NCBI RefSeq assembly: GCF_001636345.1
Contig: NZ_KV440945.1
Span: 739,340-803,339 of the forward strand
Source: Cytobacillus gottheilii
Lineage (GTDB): Bacteria; Bacillota; Bacilli; Bacillales; Cytobacillaceae
Length of the DNA stretch: 64,000 bases
Direction: 5' to 3'
Shown: positions 34,259 through 43,462 of the stretch, one piece after another
Numbering within the stretch: the first letter of the stretch is position 1
Layout of the letters: every line of letters begins with the position of its first letter
The notes under the pieces: generated by a model
Seen by the model: only the letters and a program-made list of their open reading frames with translations
Databases searched by the model: none
What the model was told of the DNA's origin: nothing
Translations under genes and position numbers: made by a program

Positions 34259-34605
34259 TGGAAATACTCAAACAATATCTGCAAACTTCTATGGAATTAA
34301 AAAGTATTCTTGAAGAAGAAATCAGATTTACAGAACAAGATCGTTATTTAGAAAAGGTTGAGTTTCTGATAGAAAAACGTCAGTCCTATCTGAATGGTTT
34401 CCCGGATTTATCTTCATTAGAACCTTCTGTGAAAGAAGACATAATTAAATTAGAGAGAGACATCAAAACTCTAATTGATACTAAGAAAAATAAGATTCAA
34501 AACAATATAAAGATATTGCAAGTAAAGAAAAAGAAGAAAAATCAATATTCTAATCCTTACGGTGATGTATCTATAGACGGAATGTTTCTTGATAAAAAAA
34601 AATAG
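34258..34605 (+). CDS. fliT: Flagellar chaperone FliT
   Basis: Small helical protein of 115 aa in the FliT position, one base overlapping fliS; FliT is the export chaperone of FliD. It is strongly charged and probably coiled-coil through residues 1-90, with a Lys-rich tail. Sequence identity in this family is low, so the assignment leans on position, size and the acidic-helical N terminus. The operon ends with a short hairpin and T run immediately after it. Confidence 0.88.
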   Translation: MEILKQYLQTSMELKSILEEEIRFTEQDRYLEKVEFLIEKRQSYLNGFPDLSSLEPSVKEDIIKLERDIKTLIDTKKNKIQNNIKILQVKKKKKNQYSNPYGDVSIDGMFLDKKK

Positions 34606-34628
34606 ACCTATTTGGTCTGTTTTTTTTC
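34604..34628 (+). terminator. Terminator of flaG-fliD-fliS-fliT
   Basis: AGACC (34604-34608) pairs with GGTCT (34614-34618), followed by G and eight or more T. The stem is short but well placed directly after fliT. Confidence 0.65.
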
Positions 34629-35128
34629 TTTTCGGATTAATAGTTTTAGCAAAAAAAAGTTATTTTGATATAATTATTAATTGCTTGTTTTTATTCCGGT
34701 TTGTATAGATAATAAAAGAAATGCTTACATAGGCATATTATGAAATATATGACCAAGCCTATCTTTGCTGAACCTCATCTAATTGGGCTTTAGCTGTTAA
34801 AGTTTAGAAGCTTATATCATAGAGTTAGACATTATATACTTTAAAAAATCAGAAATTATTGCTAACAGTAACGAATATAACCATACTTTAAGAATCTGAT
34901 TAAACAGATTTTTACACTAATCATTCTTTTTAAGAATATATATTCAAATATGAAGGAGAAAGATTTAATGTTATTATAACTTGAATATTATTAATGATTA
35001 TTTTATTGTTATAATATTTACTTCCTTTTTCTTTAATTATGTAATCAACATATTTCCCCGCACTATTTCTTTTTATAAGTAATTTTCATATAATACTGTT
35101 AATTACAGGTAAACAAAGGTGGTACATT
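34629..35128. other. AT-rich gap with no gene seen
   Basis: This is about 500 bp of very A+T-rich sequence. I see a small hairpin AATCTG...CAGATT followed by T at 34893-34913. There is also a good Shine-Dalgarno-like AAGGAGAAAG near 34952 that leads only to a three-codon ORF (ATGTTATTATAA). GTTATAATATTTAC near 35006 is a loose inverted copy of the stretch around 34970. Nothing supports a protein gene. It separates the conserved flagellar block from the accessory ywr-like region. Confidence 0.5.
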
Positions 35129-35572
35129 ATGGATGCAGTTGATAAGAGAATACTAGAGTTGCTGGTTCACAACGGGCGGCTTTCTTATGTGGATATTGGG
35201 AAGGAATTAGGTCTTTCTCGGGTAGCGGTTAGAGAACGGGTGAATAAATTAATAGACGATGAAGTGATTGAGCAGTTTACAGTTGTGATTAATAGCGGGA
35301 AATTCGGAAAAGGTGTATCAGCTTTTTTTAATATCGACTGTGAACCTAATTCTTTAGTGAAGGTAGCAGAAGCGTTAGCAGAAAACCCAAGTGTTGCGAG
35401 TTGCTATCAAATGACGGGACCCTCTACCTTGCACACACACGTCCTGGTAGATGATTTTGATGCATTAGAAAGATTTATTAACGAAGAACTCTATGCATTA
35501 AAAGGTATTACAAGAGTAGACAGTCAAATACTGCTGCGCAGATTTAAAAGCAGAAGAGGATTAAAACTCTAA
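35129..35572 (+). CDS. Lrp/AsnC-family transcriptional regulator (YwrC-like)
   Basis: 147-aa regulator with an N-terminal winged helix-turn-helix (MDAVDKRILELLVHNGRLSY, GLSRVAVRERVNKL) and a C-terminal RAM ligand-binding domain (GVSAFFNIDC, VASCYQMTGPSTL, ILLRRFKS). Family members sense amino acids or related effectors. In B. subtilis an AsnC-type gene (ywrC) lies beside ywrA, ywrB and ywrD, whose homologues are found here 6-9 kb downstream. It is therefore the likely local regulator of the transporter/GGT genes. AAAGGTGG precedes ATG 35129. Confidence 0.88.
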   Translation: MDAVDKRILELLVHNGRLSYVDIGKELGLSRVAVRERVNKLIDDEVIEQFTVVINSGKFGKGVSAFFNIDCEPNSLVKVAEALAENPSVASCYQMTGPSTLHTHVLVDDFDALERFINEELYALKGITRVDSQILLRRFKSRRGLKL

Positions 35573-35575
35573 CGG

Positions 35576-35610
35576 ATAAACCCATTACACTAAATGGGTT
35601 TATTTTTTTG
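35576..35610 (+). terminator. Terminator of the AsnC-family gene
   Basis: ATAAACCCATT (35576-35586) and AATGGGTTTAT (35593-35603) form a perfect 11-bp stem with a 6-nt loop and a following T run. Confidence 0.93.
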
Positions 35611-35655
35611 GTCAAGAAGTACTGTTGTTTTATTGTTTTCAGCACTATGCAAAGT

Positions 35656-35780
35656 TGATCGAAACGGAATGGTGCGAGACTCCTGCGGGAGAAGGGAGAA
35701 GGCTGAGATCCCGCAGGTGCGCAGCGCCGAGGAAGCTCAGCTCTCACCCGCGGAAAGCGAGTACCATGCAGTGAAGATCA
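35656..35780. repeat. Long GC-rich Bacillaceae intergenic repeat, copy B
   Basis: Second copy of the block at 5141-5269, sharing CGAGACTCCTGCGGGAGAA, GCGCCGAGGAAGCTCAGCTC and ACCCGCGGAAAGCGAGTACC. It follows a terminator. The flanking sequences of the two copies differ, so the shared block marks the repeat limits. Confidence 0.85.
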
Positions 35781-36123
35781 CTAACTAACTTGGCCTTTAC
35801 CACACCAAACCCTCTCCTATTCTACAAAAAGAAACCAAAGTAATATGTTTTCCACCTTTCTGTAACCATAAAAAGGAATGTAACCGCTTTATATTTTGCC
35901 TATCGAAACATAAGTAAATTTGACTATTTACAACCTTTTAGAAATCAAAAAATGAATTATTATACCTTAAAGAAAATAAATATGACAAAATTGTTTAAAA
36001 AATTCGTATTTTATGTAGATTTTTCGTTTTGTATGTCATATAATCACTTTTATACAATTCTAAACATTAAGTAATTGAAAATTAGAAATCAATTAACAAA
36101 TGGTAAAAAGGGGGGGGCTGAAA
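35781..36123. promoter_or_regulatory. Upstream region of the oligopeptide transporter operon
   Basis: About 340 bp of AT-rich sequence without a gene. A TATAAT hexamer lies near 36039, with only a weak -35 candidate 17 bp upstream. The run of G at 36110-36117 is the ribosome site for the first permease gene. No riboswitch or clear operator was recognised. Confidence 0.4.
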
Positions 36124-37065
36124 TTGATTTCAATGATCGTCAGAAGGTTTTTTCAACTGGTATTTCTATTATTCGGGATTTCGTTTTTGGTCTTTTCATC
36201 TATGTATCTAGCTCCTGGAGATCCAGCTTCCATGATTGGCGGGCCAACAGCCACAGAATCAGATTTAGAAGCCATTCGGGATAATCTTGGTTTGAATGAT
36301 TCGTTTCTCACTCAATATGGCAACTACCTGGCTGGTATTTTTCAAGGGGACTTAGGTTATTCATACCAAACAAAGCAGTCTGTTGCGGAAGCCATTTCGA
36401 TTCGATTCCCAAATACCTTTAAATTGGCAGTAGCCAGTATGATCGTAGCGGTCATAATCGGTATTTTTGCAGGGTTAATCTCGGCACTGAAGCATAACAG
36501 CTGGCTGGATGTTACATCCACAACATTTGCTTTAGGCGGAATCTCCATTCCGAACTTCTGGCTTGGTTCATTATTAATCCTTGTGTTTTCCGTTAATCTT
36601 CAGTGGCTGCCAGTCGCAGGGCTAGCAGATCCATGGTATACGGTTGAAGGGATGAAGCAGTTAATTTTGCCGGCTATCACGTTAGGAACTGGATCAGCAG
36701 CGATGATTGCCAGAATGGTTAGGTCCTCAATGCTTGAAGTGGTTCGAGCAGATTATGTTCGTACAGCTCGGGCGAAAGGGGTAAAAGAGGGTCAGGTTAT
36801 TTGGATACATACGTTAAAGAATGCAATGATTCCTGTTATTACTGTCATTGGTTTGAACTTTGGAGCTCTTTTGGGCGGAACCATTATTACTGAAAAAGTG
36901 TTCGCCATTAACGGGGTAGGGCGTTTAATGATTGATGCGATTGCAGCCCGTGATTTCCCGATGGTGCAAGGCTCCGTTCTTCTTGTAGCTACATTATTTG
37001 TTTTAGTAAACCTGATTGTTGACATTGTTTATACATACGTCGATCCAAGAATTAAATTTCAATAA
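36124..37065 (+). CDS. dppB: Oligopeptide/dipeptide ABC transporter permease (DppB/OppB type)
   Basis: First membrane subunit of a peptide-type ABC importer. It begins with a membrane anchor (VRRFFQLVFLLFGISFLVFS) followed by APGDPA, and has about six transmembrane segments. The EAA loop is visible as ADYVRTARAKGVKEGQVIWI near residue 220, and it ends with the family-typical YTYVDPRI. TTG 36124 follows a G-rich ribosome site by seven bases; ATG 36133 is nearly as good and ATG 36100 lies upstream of that site. It is the first of five genes in the order permease, permease, binding protein, ATPase, ATPase. Confidence 0.9.
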   Translation: MISMIVRRFFQLVFLLFGISFLVFSSMYLAPGDPASMIGGPTATESDLEAIRDNLGLNDSFLTQYGNYLAGIFQGDLGYSYQTKQSVAEAISIRFPNTFKLAVASMIVAVIIGIFAGLISALKHNSWLDVTSTTFALGGISIPNFWLGSLLILVFSVNLQWLPVAGLADPWYTVEGMKQLILPAITLGTGSAAMIARMVRSSMLEVVRADYVRTARAKGVKEGQVIWIHTLKNAMIPVITVIGLNFGALLGGTIITEKVFAINGVGRLMIDAIAARDFPMVQGSVLLVATLFVLVNLIVDIVYTYVDPRIKFQ

Positions 37066-37080
37066 GAAAGGGGGATGACG

Positions 37081-37974
37081 ATGGCTGAATTAGCAACAGC
37101 GCCGGGTGCGGGTGTCAATAAGGAAATCAAAAGAGAGCGAACCTTTGTGGTAACGATGAAGCGGCTATTAAAAAACAAATTAGCGGTCGCAGGCTTAATC
37201 ATTATTATCCTTCAGATTGGAATGGCCATTTTTGCTCCGCTGATTACCTTTCATGACCCAGTGAAACAGGATATCAATGCCAGTGAGCTTCCTGTCTTTA
37301 GTGAAAATCATTGGTTAGGTACCGATAACTATGGTCGTGATGTATGGAGCCGAATTGTATACGGCGCACGCATTTCCTTAGTCGTAGGATTAATCGCTGT
37401 AACATTGGGACTTATTGGGGGAACGATCCTAGGAATGCTTGGCGGCTATTACAAAAAGCTGGATGGGATTATTATGCGAATTGTCGATTTGCTATTCTCA
37501 TTCCCAGGTATTCTGCTTGCAATGTTAATTATCGCAATATTGGGAACGAGCTTGGTCAATGTGGCCATTGCGATTAGTATTTGGTCGATTCCGACTTGTG
37601 CAAGAATTGTCAGAGGTTCTGTTCTTTCTATTAAAGAGAAGGAATATGTCATGGCCATGAAATCTCTTGGAGCATCTGACCTTCGGATTATGTTTAAGCA
37701 TATCCTGCCGAACGCTTTTGCACCGATTATTGTCTTTGCCACCATGAGGATGGCTACAGCGATTTTATCAACAGCATCATTAAGTTATCTTGGGCTAGGA
37801 GCCCAGCCGCCCACACCTGAATGGGGAGCGATGATTTCGCAGGGACAAGCGTTCATGTGGAGTTCGCCGCACTTAACCATCATCCCGGGTATTGCGATTA
37901 TGTTAACCGTATTCGCTTTTAACGTGGTAGGGGACGGTTTACGAGATGCAATTGATCCAAATATGGATATTTAA
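37081..37974 (+). CDS. dppC: Oligopeptide/dipeptide ABC transporter permease (DppC/OppC type)
   Basis: Second membrane subunit, 297 aa. The N-terminal OppC-type cytoplasmic segment and first helix (NKLAVAGLIIIILQIGMAIF) are followed by the signature HWLGTDNYGRDVWSRIVYGA and the EAA loop KEYVMAMKSLGASDLRIMFK. The C terminus contains FAFNVVGDGLRDAIDP. ATG 37081 is chosen because AAAGGGGG then has six bases of spacing; ATG 37075 would abut it. It is preceded by the B permease and followed closely by the binding protein. Confidence 0.9.
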   Translation: MAELATAPGAGVNKEIKRERTFVVTMKRLLKNKLAVAGLIIIILQIGMAIFAPLITFHDPVKQDINASELPVFSENHWLGTDNYGRDVWSRIVYGARISLVVGLIAVTLGLIGGTILGMLGGYYKKLDGIIMRIVDLLFSFPGILLAMLIIAILGTSLVNVAIAISIWSIPTCARIVRGSVLSIKEKEYVMAMKSLGASDLRIMFKHILPNAFAPIIVFATMRMATAILSTASLSYLGLGAQPPTPEWGAMISQGQAFMWSSPHLTIIPGIAIMLTVFAFNVVGDGLRDAIDPNMDI

Positions 37975-37993
37975 AAAATAAGGGGGATTTACA

Positions 37994-39544
37994 ATGAAGA
38001 AAAAGAATTGGTTGCTTGTATTTACAATCATGGCAGCACTTTTATTAGCAGCATGTTCCGGTGGCGAGTCATCTTCATCATCAGGAGATGAATCTGGCGG
38101 CGGATCAGAGGAAGTTGAATCTTTAACATATGCTTCTTTAACAGATGCAGTTGGTTTAAGCCCAATTATGACAAATGATTCAGCGTCTTCCAATGTAAAT
38201 GAACATGTATATGAAACACTATTTAAAAGAGATTCAGAAACAAAAGATTTTACACCAGTATTAGCAGAGTCATATGAAAATCCAGATGAACTGACTTGGG
38301 TGATCAATTTAAAAGAAGGAATTAAATTCCACGACGGAACAGATTTTAATGCTGAAGCTGTGAAATATACATTTGATAAATTACGCGATCCGGCAACAGC
38401 TGCTCCTCGTGCAAGTTTATTAGAGCCGGTTGATACGATCACGGTTGTAGATGATTACACAGTCGAAATCAAAACGAAATATCCATATGGACCATTTTTA
38501 GCAGCTCTATCTCACTCAAATGCAGCGATTGTAAGTCCAACAGCTGATCAAAACCAAGATCTAATGAAAGAACCCGTTGGTACAGGACCATTCAAGTTTG
38601 TCAGCTGGACTCCTGGTGACCAAGTTGTATTAGAAGCTAACCCTGATTACCGTGACGGAGCACCAAAAGTAAAGCAATTCATTTTAAAAGTTGTACCTGA
38701 AGTTTCAACCGCTATTTCCATGCTGCAGGCTGGAGAAGTTCAATTTATCGACAAGCTTCCAACAGAGCAGTTAAGCCGAATTGAGAGCATGAACAATGTA
38801 AATATTGAAAAAGTAAATGGCACAGGACAATACTATTTAACTTTTAATTTCTCCAATGAAGAAAATCAAGATCCGGAATTTAGAAAAGCCGTTGCAAGTG
38901 CGATTGACCGTGATGCGATTATTCAAAAGCTGAATGGCCTAGGTGTAAGAAGTGACAGTGTCATCGGACCAGAGGTATTTGGCTATAATGAGTCTGCTGA
39001 TTCTGCAGGAACTGCATTTGACCTTGAAGCAGCTAAGGAACTAGTAGAGAAAAATGGTTATGGTGATCGTCCAATTAAATTACTGGCTGCCAATAGAGGG
39101 AATTTTGTCTTAATGGCTGAAGTTGTACAGGCACAATTAGCTGAAGCTGGATTTGATGTTCAAATTGAGACAATGGAATGGGCAGCATTCTTAGATACTG
39201 CACGTGCAGGTGACTATGATCTGACATTCTTAAGCTGGTCTAATGTGACAGCTGATGGTTCAGAATTGTTATACCCTAACTTCCATAGCGATAATATTGG
39301 CTCATCTAACCGTGCGCAATATAATAACCCGGAATTTGATCAGTTAGTAGAAGCTTCAAGAACAACTACAGATCAAGATGAACGTTTAGATATTTTAAAT
39401 CAGGCGAATGAATTAATGCTTCAAGACGATGCAGTTGTGATTATGTACCATGATGTGGTTACAGCGGCACTTAGCGATAACCTGGAAGGATTAATTCTTG
39501 ATCCAACTGGACAATGGGACGTTTCGAAAGTTACAGGAAAGTAG
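37994..39544 (+). CDS. Peptide-binding lipoprotein of the ABC transporter
   Basis: Extracytoplasmic solute-binding protein (SBP_bac_5/DppA-OppA family), 516 aa. The lipoprotein signal is clear: KKKN, a hydrophobic stretch and the lipobox LLAAC at residues 17-21, followed by a Ser/Gly/Glu-rich linker. Family motifs include VYETLFKRDSETKDFTPVLA and the LKEGIKFHDGTDFNAEAVKY element. The ligand is unknown, but the nearby gamma-glutamyltransferase gene makes glutathione or gamma-glutamyl peptides attractive candidates. AAGGGGG precedes the ATG. Confidence 0.9.
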   Translation: MKKKNWLLVFTIMAALLLAACSGGESSSSSGDESGGGSEEVESLTYASLTDAVGLSPIMTNDSASSNVNEHVYETLFKRDSETKDFTPVLAESYENPDELTWVINLKEGIKFHDGTDFNAEAVKYTFDKLRDPATAAPRASLLEPVDTITVVDDYTVEIKTKYPYGPFLAALSHSNAAIVSPTADQNQDLMKEPVGTGPFKFVSWTPGDQVVLEANPDYRDGAPKVKQFILKVVPEVSTAISMLQAGEVQFIDKLPTEQLSRIESMNNVNIEKVNGTGQYYLTFNFSNEENQDPEFRKAVASAIDRDAIIQKLNGLGVRSDSVIGPEVFGYNESADSAGTAFDLEAAKELVEKNGYGDRPIKLLAANRGNFVLMAEVVQAQLAEAGFDVQIETMEWAAFLDTARAGDYDLTFLSWSNVTADGSELLYPNFHSDNIGSSNRAQYNNPEFDQLVEASRTTTDQDERLDILNQANELMLQDDAVVIMYHDVVTAALSDNLEGLILDPTGQWDVSKVTGK

Positions 39545-39553
39545 GTTGCTAGT

Positions 39554-40528
39554 ATGGGAGAGACATTACTTGAAGTCAAAAACATCGTGACTGAATTTCG
39601 CACAGCAGACGGGCAGCTGCCTGCTGTGCGTGATGTCTCCTTTTCACTGAAAAAGGGAGAAACACTTTGTATTGTTGGAGAATCAGGCTGCGGCAAAAGT
39701 ATTACCTCCCTCTCGGTAATAGGTCTATTGCCGAGCAATGGAAAAATTACAAGCGGGGAAATTCTTTATGAAGGAGCACCGATTCATAATTTGCCTGCCG
39801 AAAAAATGCGCCAGATTCGCGGGAATAAAATCTCAATGATTTTCCAGGAGCCAATGACCGCTTTAAATCCAGTGCTGACGATCGGCTTCCAAATACGCGA
39901 ACCGCTCATGCTTCATCACAAACTATCAAAAAGCGAAGCAACAAAACAAGGAATTGAACTTTTAAAACAAGTAGGGATTCCATATCCAGAAAAGAGAATA
40001 GACCAATATCCGCATGAATTGAGCGGAGGGATGAGGCAGCGTGTGATGATTGCCATTGCCTTATCATGTAATCCGGGTCTCCTTATTGCGGATGAACCCA
40101 CGACTGCTTTGGATGTGACGATTCAGGCACAAATATTAGATCTCATTAATGACTTAAAAGACAAACTGAACATGGGGGTCATGATGATTACCCATGATAT
40201 GGGTGTTGTGGCGGAAGTAGCAGACCGTGTGATGGTTATGTATGCAGGAAAGAAAGTCGAAGAGGGATTGGTTGAAGAAATTTTCAATAATCCTAAACAT
40301 CCATATACGATCGGATTGCTGAATTCAGTACCAAACGTGGATGACCCTGATTTCGAATTAGAGCCGATTCCCGGCTCACTCCCGAGTTTAAATGAACAGA
40401 TAACAGGATGCAGATTCCATGCCAGATGCAAATTTGCATCTGATATCTGCAGAAACAAAGAGCCGCAGGTAGTGAGTGTATCTGATACGCATAAGGTTAG
40501 CTGCTGGTTAGAGACGGAGGTGCACTAA
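39554..40528 (+). CDS. dppD: Peptide ABC transporter ATP-binding protein (DppD/OppD type)
   Basis: Cytoplasmic ATPase of the importer, 324 aa. Walker A GESGCGKS is near residue 40, Q-loop FQEPMTAL follows, the ABC signature is LSGGMRQRVMIA near 157, Walker B LLIADEPTTALD near 178 and the H-loop THDM near 215. The C-terminal oligopeptide-transporter extension is present, with the Cys pattern C-x5-C-x6-C (CRFHARCKFASDIC). Its stop codon overlaps the start of the next ATPase gene by one base. Confidence 0.93.
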   Translation: MGETLLEVKNIVTEFRTADGQLPAVRDVSFSLKKGETLCIVGESGCGKSITSLSVIGLLPSNGKITSGEILYEGAPIHNLPAEKMRQIRGNKISMIFQEPMTALNPVLTIGFQIREPLMLHHKLSKSEATKQGIELLKQVGIPYPEKRIDQYPHELSGGMRQRVMIAIALSCNPGLLIADEPTTALDVTIQAQILDLINDLKDKLNMGVMMITHDMGVVAEVADRVMVMYAGKKVEEGLVEEIFNNPKHPYTIGLLNSVPNVDDPDFELEPIPGSLPSLNEQITGCRFHARCKFASDICRNKEPQVVSVSDTHKVSCWLETEVH

Positions 40529-41550
40529 TGGCGGTCGCTGAACAGAAAAAGACAACAAATGCTAAACATGAGCCAAAGGTGCTCCTGGAGCTCGAAGGAA
40601 TCAAAAAATATTATCCGATTAAGGGCGGAATTCTACAGCGGAAACAGGGTGATGTGAAAGCTGTAGAAAATGTCTCTCTAAAGCTGTTTGAAGGTGAAAG
40701 TTTAGGTGTAGTAGGTGAATCCGGCTGCGGCAAATCAACATTAGGAAAAGCCGTATTAGGCTTAGAAGAGCTGACAGAAGGTAAAATTGTTTTCCAGGAC
40801 ACTGAAATCCAGGATTTAAAAAGAAAAGAAAAGTTAAAGTTTGTAAAAGAAATGCAGATGATCTTTCAGGATCCTTTTGCTTCATTAAATCCTCGGCAGC
40901 GGATTGGGCACGCACTTGAAGAAGTATTTACGATGCACACTGACATGTCTGCAAAGGAAAAACGCAAAGCGGTTATTGATTTGCTTGTAGAGGTGGGCTT
41001 AAAGGAAGAGCACTTCTACAAATATCCGCATGAATTCAGCGGCGGACAGCGCCAGCGTATTGGAATCGCACGAGCAATTGCTCTGAACCCATCCTTTGTC
41101 ATTTGCGATGAAGCTGTTTCAGCACTGGATGTATCTGTGCAGGCCCAAGTATTAAAGCTGCTTAAAACCTTACAGGAAAAATATCAGCTTTCGTATTTAT
41201 TCATCTCCCATGACTTAGGGGTCGTTCGCTATTTTTGCGATCGGGTACTGGTGATGTATTTAGGAAATACAGTTGAATTAGGCACTGTAGCTGATCTATT
41301 CAATAAGCCTTTGCATCCTTATACACAAGCATTGCTATCGGCTATTCCAAGGCCATCCGTTAATGCCAAGCGCAAGCGGGTCCGTTTGCAGGGCGACTTG
41401 CCAAACCCTGCAAATCCGCCAAGCGGCTGCCCATTTCATACAAGATGTCCCATTGCAGCAGAAAAATGCTCATCCGAAAAACCAGCATGGGTTGAATACG
41501 AACCGAACCACTTCGCTGCGTGTCATTTTGCGGGGCAGCCTATACAGTAA
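40528..41550 (+). CDS. dppF: Peptide ABC transporter ATP-binding protein (DppF/OppF type)
   Basis: Second ATPase of the importer, 340 aa. Walker A GESGCGKST is near residue 68, the signature FSGGQRQRIGIARAI near 170 and Walker B FVICDEAVSALDVS near 190. The C-terminal Cys-rich oligopeptide extension (GCPFHTRCPIAAEKC) is present. The N-terminal ELEGIKKYYPIKGG is typical of OppF. It is the last gene of the transporter set; hairpin repeats and a terminator-like hairpin follow before ggt. Confidence 0.93.
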   Translation: MAVAEQKKTTNAKHEPKVLLELEGIKKYYPIKGGILQRKQGDVKAVENVSLKLFEGESLGVVGESGCGKSTLGKAVLGLEELTEGKIVFQDTEIQDLKRKEKLKFVKEMQMIFQDPFASLNPRQRIGHALEEVFTMHTDMSAKEKRKAVIDLLVEVGLKEEHFYKYPHEFSGGQRQRIGIARAIALNPSFVICDEAVSALDVSVQAQVLKLLKTLQEKYQLSYLFISHDLGVVRYFCDRVLVMYLGNTVELGTVADLFNKPLHPYTQALLSAIPRPSVNAKRKRVRLQGDLPNPANPPSGCPFHTRCPIAAEKCSSEKPAWVEYEPNHFAACHFAGQPIQ

Positions 41551-41555
41551 GCAAA

Positions 41556-41703
41556 GTGGGTTAGGGGGACAGGTTCCTTGACCCAGAACTTGGGACGGAG
41601 GCAGTGGGTTAGGGGGACAGGTTCTTTAACCCAAAACAGTGGGATAGAGGGGACAGGTTCTTTAACCCAAAACATTCGGACGAAGGGTCAAGGTCTTTAA
41701 CCC
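41556..41703 (+). repeat. Four tandem GGGACAGGTTCTTTAACCC hairpin repeats
   Basis: Copies at 41556-41585, 41604-41633, 41639-41669 and, more degenerate, 41678-41703. Each reads GTGGG(T/A)TAG-GGGGACAGG-TTC(C/T)TT(G/A)ACCCA, so its ends (GGGTTA.. and ..TAACCC or TGACCC) can pair as a small hairpin. A fifth copy sits at 44613-44642 after the ywrA-like gene. Such GGGGACAGGTTC motifs are common in some Bacillus genomes (recollection). Confidence 0.85.
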
Positions 41704-41747
41704 GCCACATTCCAGATGTTTTTTGCCTGGGTCCGTCAATAACAATT

Positions 41748-41782
41748 ACACCCCTCTGCTGTCTAGCAGGGGGTGTCTTTAC
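41748..41782 (+). terminator. Hairpin upstream of ggt, probable terminator of the transporter operon
   Basis: ACACCCCTCTGCT (41748-41760) pairs with AGCAGGGGGTGT (41765-41776), with one bulge and a 4-nt loop, followed by CTTT. The T tract is short, so an attenuator role is possible. Confidence 0.6.
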
Positions 41783-41857
41783 TCTAGCTCGTCTAGTAGT
41801 ACATAGTACATCATTTGCAAGTTTGTATTTTAAAAAATCAATCGAGGAGGAACCAAC

Positions 41858-43462
41858 ATGGATTATTTACATCACCCCTTTGCTTCAAAGCGCCATACGG
41901 TGTTTGCTAAAAAAGGTATGGTTGCGACATCACAGCCTCTTGCTGCACAAGCAGGTTTAGAAATTCTGCAAAAGGGAGGAAATGCGATTGATGCAGCGAT
42001 TGCAGCAGCAGCTGCGTTAACAGTAGTAGAACCAACATCTAATGGAATCGGCGGAGATGCCTTTGCTCTTGTATGGGTAAAAGACAAGCTGCATGGCTTA
42101 AATGCATCCGGTCCGGCTCCCGATTCGATCTCTGTTGAGGCAGTAAAAGAACTGGGGCATGATAAAATGCCTGTACACGGGGTTGTCCCAGTTACGGTAC
42201 CGGGAGTTCCGGCGGCATGGGCAGAACTGTCAAAGAAATTTGGCCGTCTGCCATTAGGCGAAAGTCTGGAACCAGCTATTCGCTATGCGGAAGAAGGATA
42301 TCCTCTTACACCAATTTTAGGGAAGTATTGGAAGCTAGCATATAATCGATTTAAAGAAAAATTTACAACACAGGAATTTGAAGAATGGTTTAACACATTT
42401 GCACCTGATGGAAAAGCCCCAGAGATCGGGGAAGTCTGGAAATCTCCAGGCCACGCTTCTACTTTGAGATCAATCGGTGAAACGGATGCCCGTTCTTTTT
42501 ATGAAGGGGAACTGGCAGATAAAATAGAAGCCTTCATGAAAAAACATGGCGGATTTTTATCGAAAAATGATCTGAGCAAGTTTCAGCCAGAATGGGTTAC
42601 ACCTATTTCAACGAATTATAAAGGCTATGATGTGTGGGAAATCCCGCCGAATGGTCAGGGAATGGTAGCTCTAATGGCTTTAAATGTATTTAAAAAGTTA
42701 TCGCCTCCAGCTTGGCAAAATGCAGAAACACTGCATCAGCAGATCGAAGCAATGAAACTGGCATTTACGGATGGCCAGGCGTTTATCACGGAACCGGATG
42801 AAATGCCAATCTCCGCTGAAGAATTATTATCCGATACATATGCAGAGAAGAGAAGTAAAGTGATCTCAGATACTGCGGCAGATCCAAAACCATATGAGCT
42901 TCCAAAGGGCGGCACGGTTTATTTAGCGGCAGCAGATGAAGAAGGGAATATGATTTCATATATCCAAAGTAACTATATGGGCTTTGGTTCAGGCATTGTC
43001 ATTCCAGGTACGGGAATTGCCCTGCAAAATCGCGGTCATGATTTTAGCTTAGACGAGACCCATCCGAATGTGCTAAAGCCTGGCAAGAGAACCTATCATA
43101 CCATCATTCCTGGGTTCTTAACAAAAGATGGGCAGGCAGTTGGTCCGTTTGGTGTAATGGGCGGATACATGCAGCCCCAAGGACATTTTCAGGTTGTCAC
43201 GAACACAGTCGACTACTTGCTAAATCCGCAGGCAGCTTTGGATATGCCAAGGTGGCAGTGGATGAAGGGAAAATCTGTCCATGTGGAACCGGAATTCCCG
43301 AACTACTTAGTGCAGGCCCTTTCCCGAAAAGGACATGAAGTGCATGTAACACCAGACGGAGGCAGCTTTGGGCGAGGCCAAATCATCTGGAGAGATCCGA
43401 AAACAGGAGTGCTTCAGGGTGGAACAGAATCACGTACTGATGGAGCAATAGCGGCTTGGTAA
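41858..43462 (+). CDS. ywrD: Gamma-glutamyltransferase family protein (YwrD-like)
   Basis: Ntn-hydrolase that cleaves gamma-glutamyl bonds, 534 aa. There is no signal peptide, so it is probably cytoplasmic like B. subtilis YwrD and unlike secreted Ggt. The large-subunit start (GMVATSQPLAAQAGLEILQK, GGNAIDAAIAAAAAL) is conserved. The catalytic Thr that begins the small subunit is likely the one in KGGTVYLAAADEEGN near residue 352, followed by YMGFGSGIVIPGTG. It lies between a peptide importer and the ChrA pair, suggesting hydrolysis of imported gamma-glutamyl peptides. AGGAGGAA precedes ATG 41858. Confidence 0.9.
   Translation: MDYLHHPFASKRHTVFAKKGMVATSQPLAAQAGLEILQKGGNAIDAAIAAAAALTVVEPTSNGIGGDAFALVWVKDKLHGLNASGPAPDSISVEAVKELGHDKMPVHGVVPVTVPGVPAAWAELSKKFGRLPLGESLEPAIRYAEEGYPLTPILGKYWKLAYNRFKEKFTTQEFEEWFNTFAPDGKAPEIGEVWKSPGHASTLRSIGETDARSFYEGELADKIEAFMKKHGGFLSKNDLSKFQPEWVTPISTNYKGYDVWEIPPNGQGMVALMALNVFKKLSPPAWQNAETLHQQIEAMKLAFTDGQAFITEPDEMPISAEELLSDTYAEKRSKVISDTAADPKPYELPKGGTVYLAAADEEGNMISYIQSNYMGFGSGIVIPGTGIALQNRGHDFSLDETHPNVLKPGKRTYHTIIPGFLTKDGQAVGPFGVMGGYMQPQGHFQVVTNTVDYLLNPQAALDMPRWQWMKGKSVHVEPEFPNYLVQALSRKGHEVHVTPDGGSFGRGQIIWRDPKTGVLQGGTESRTDGAIAAW

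Noticed and set aside
35594-35788. 64-aa ORF downstream of the AsnC-family gene
   Set aside because: It begins inside the terminator region and runs through the GC-rich intergenic repeat.
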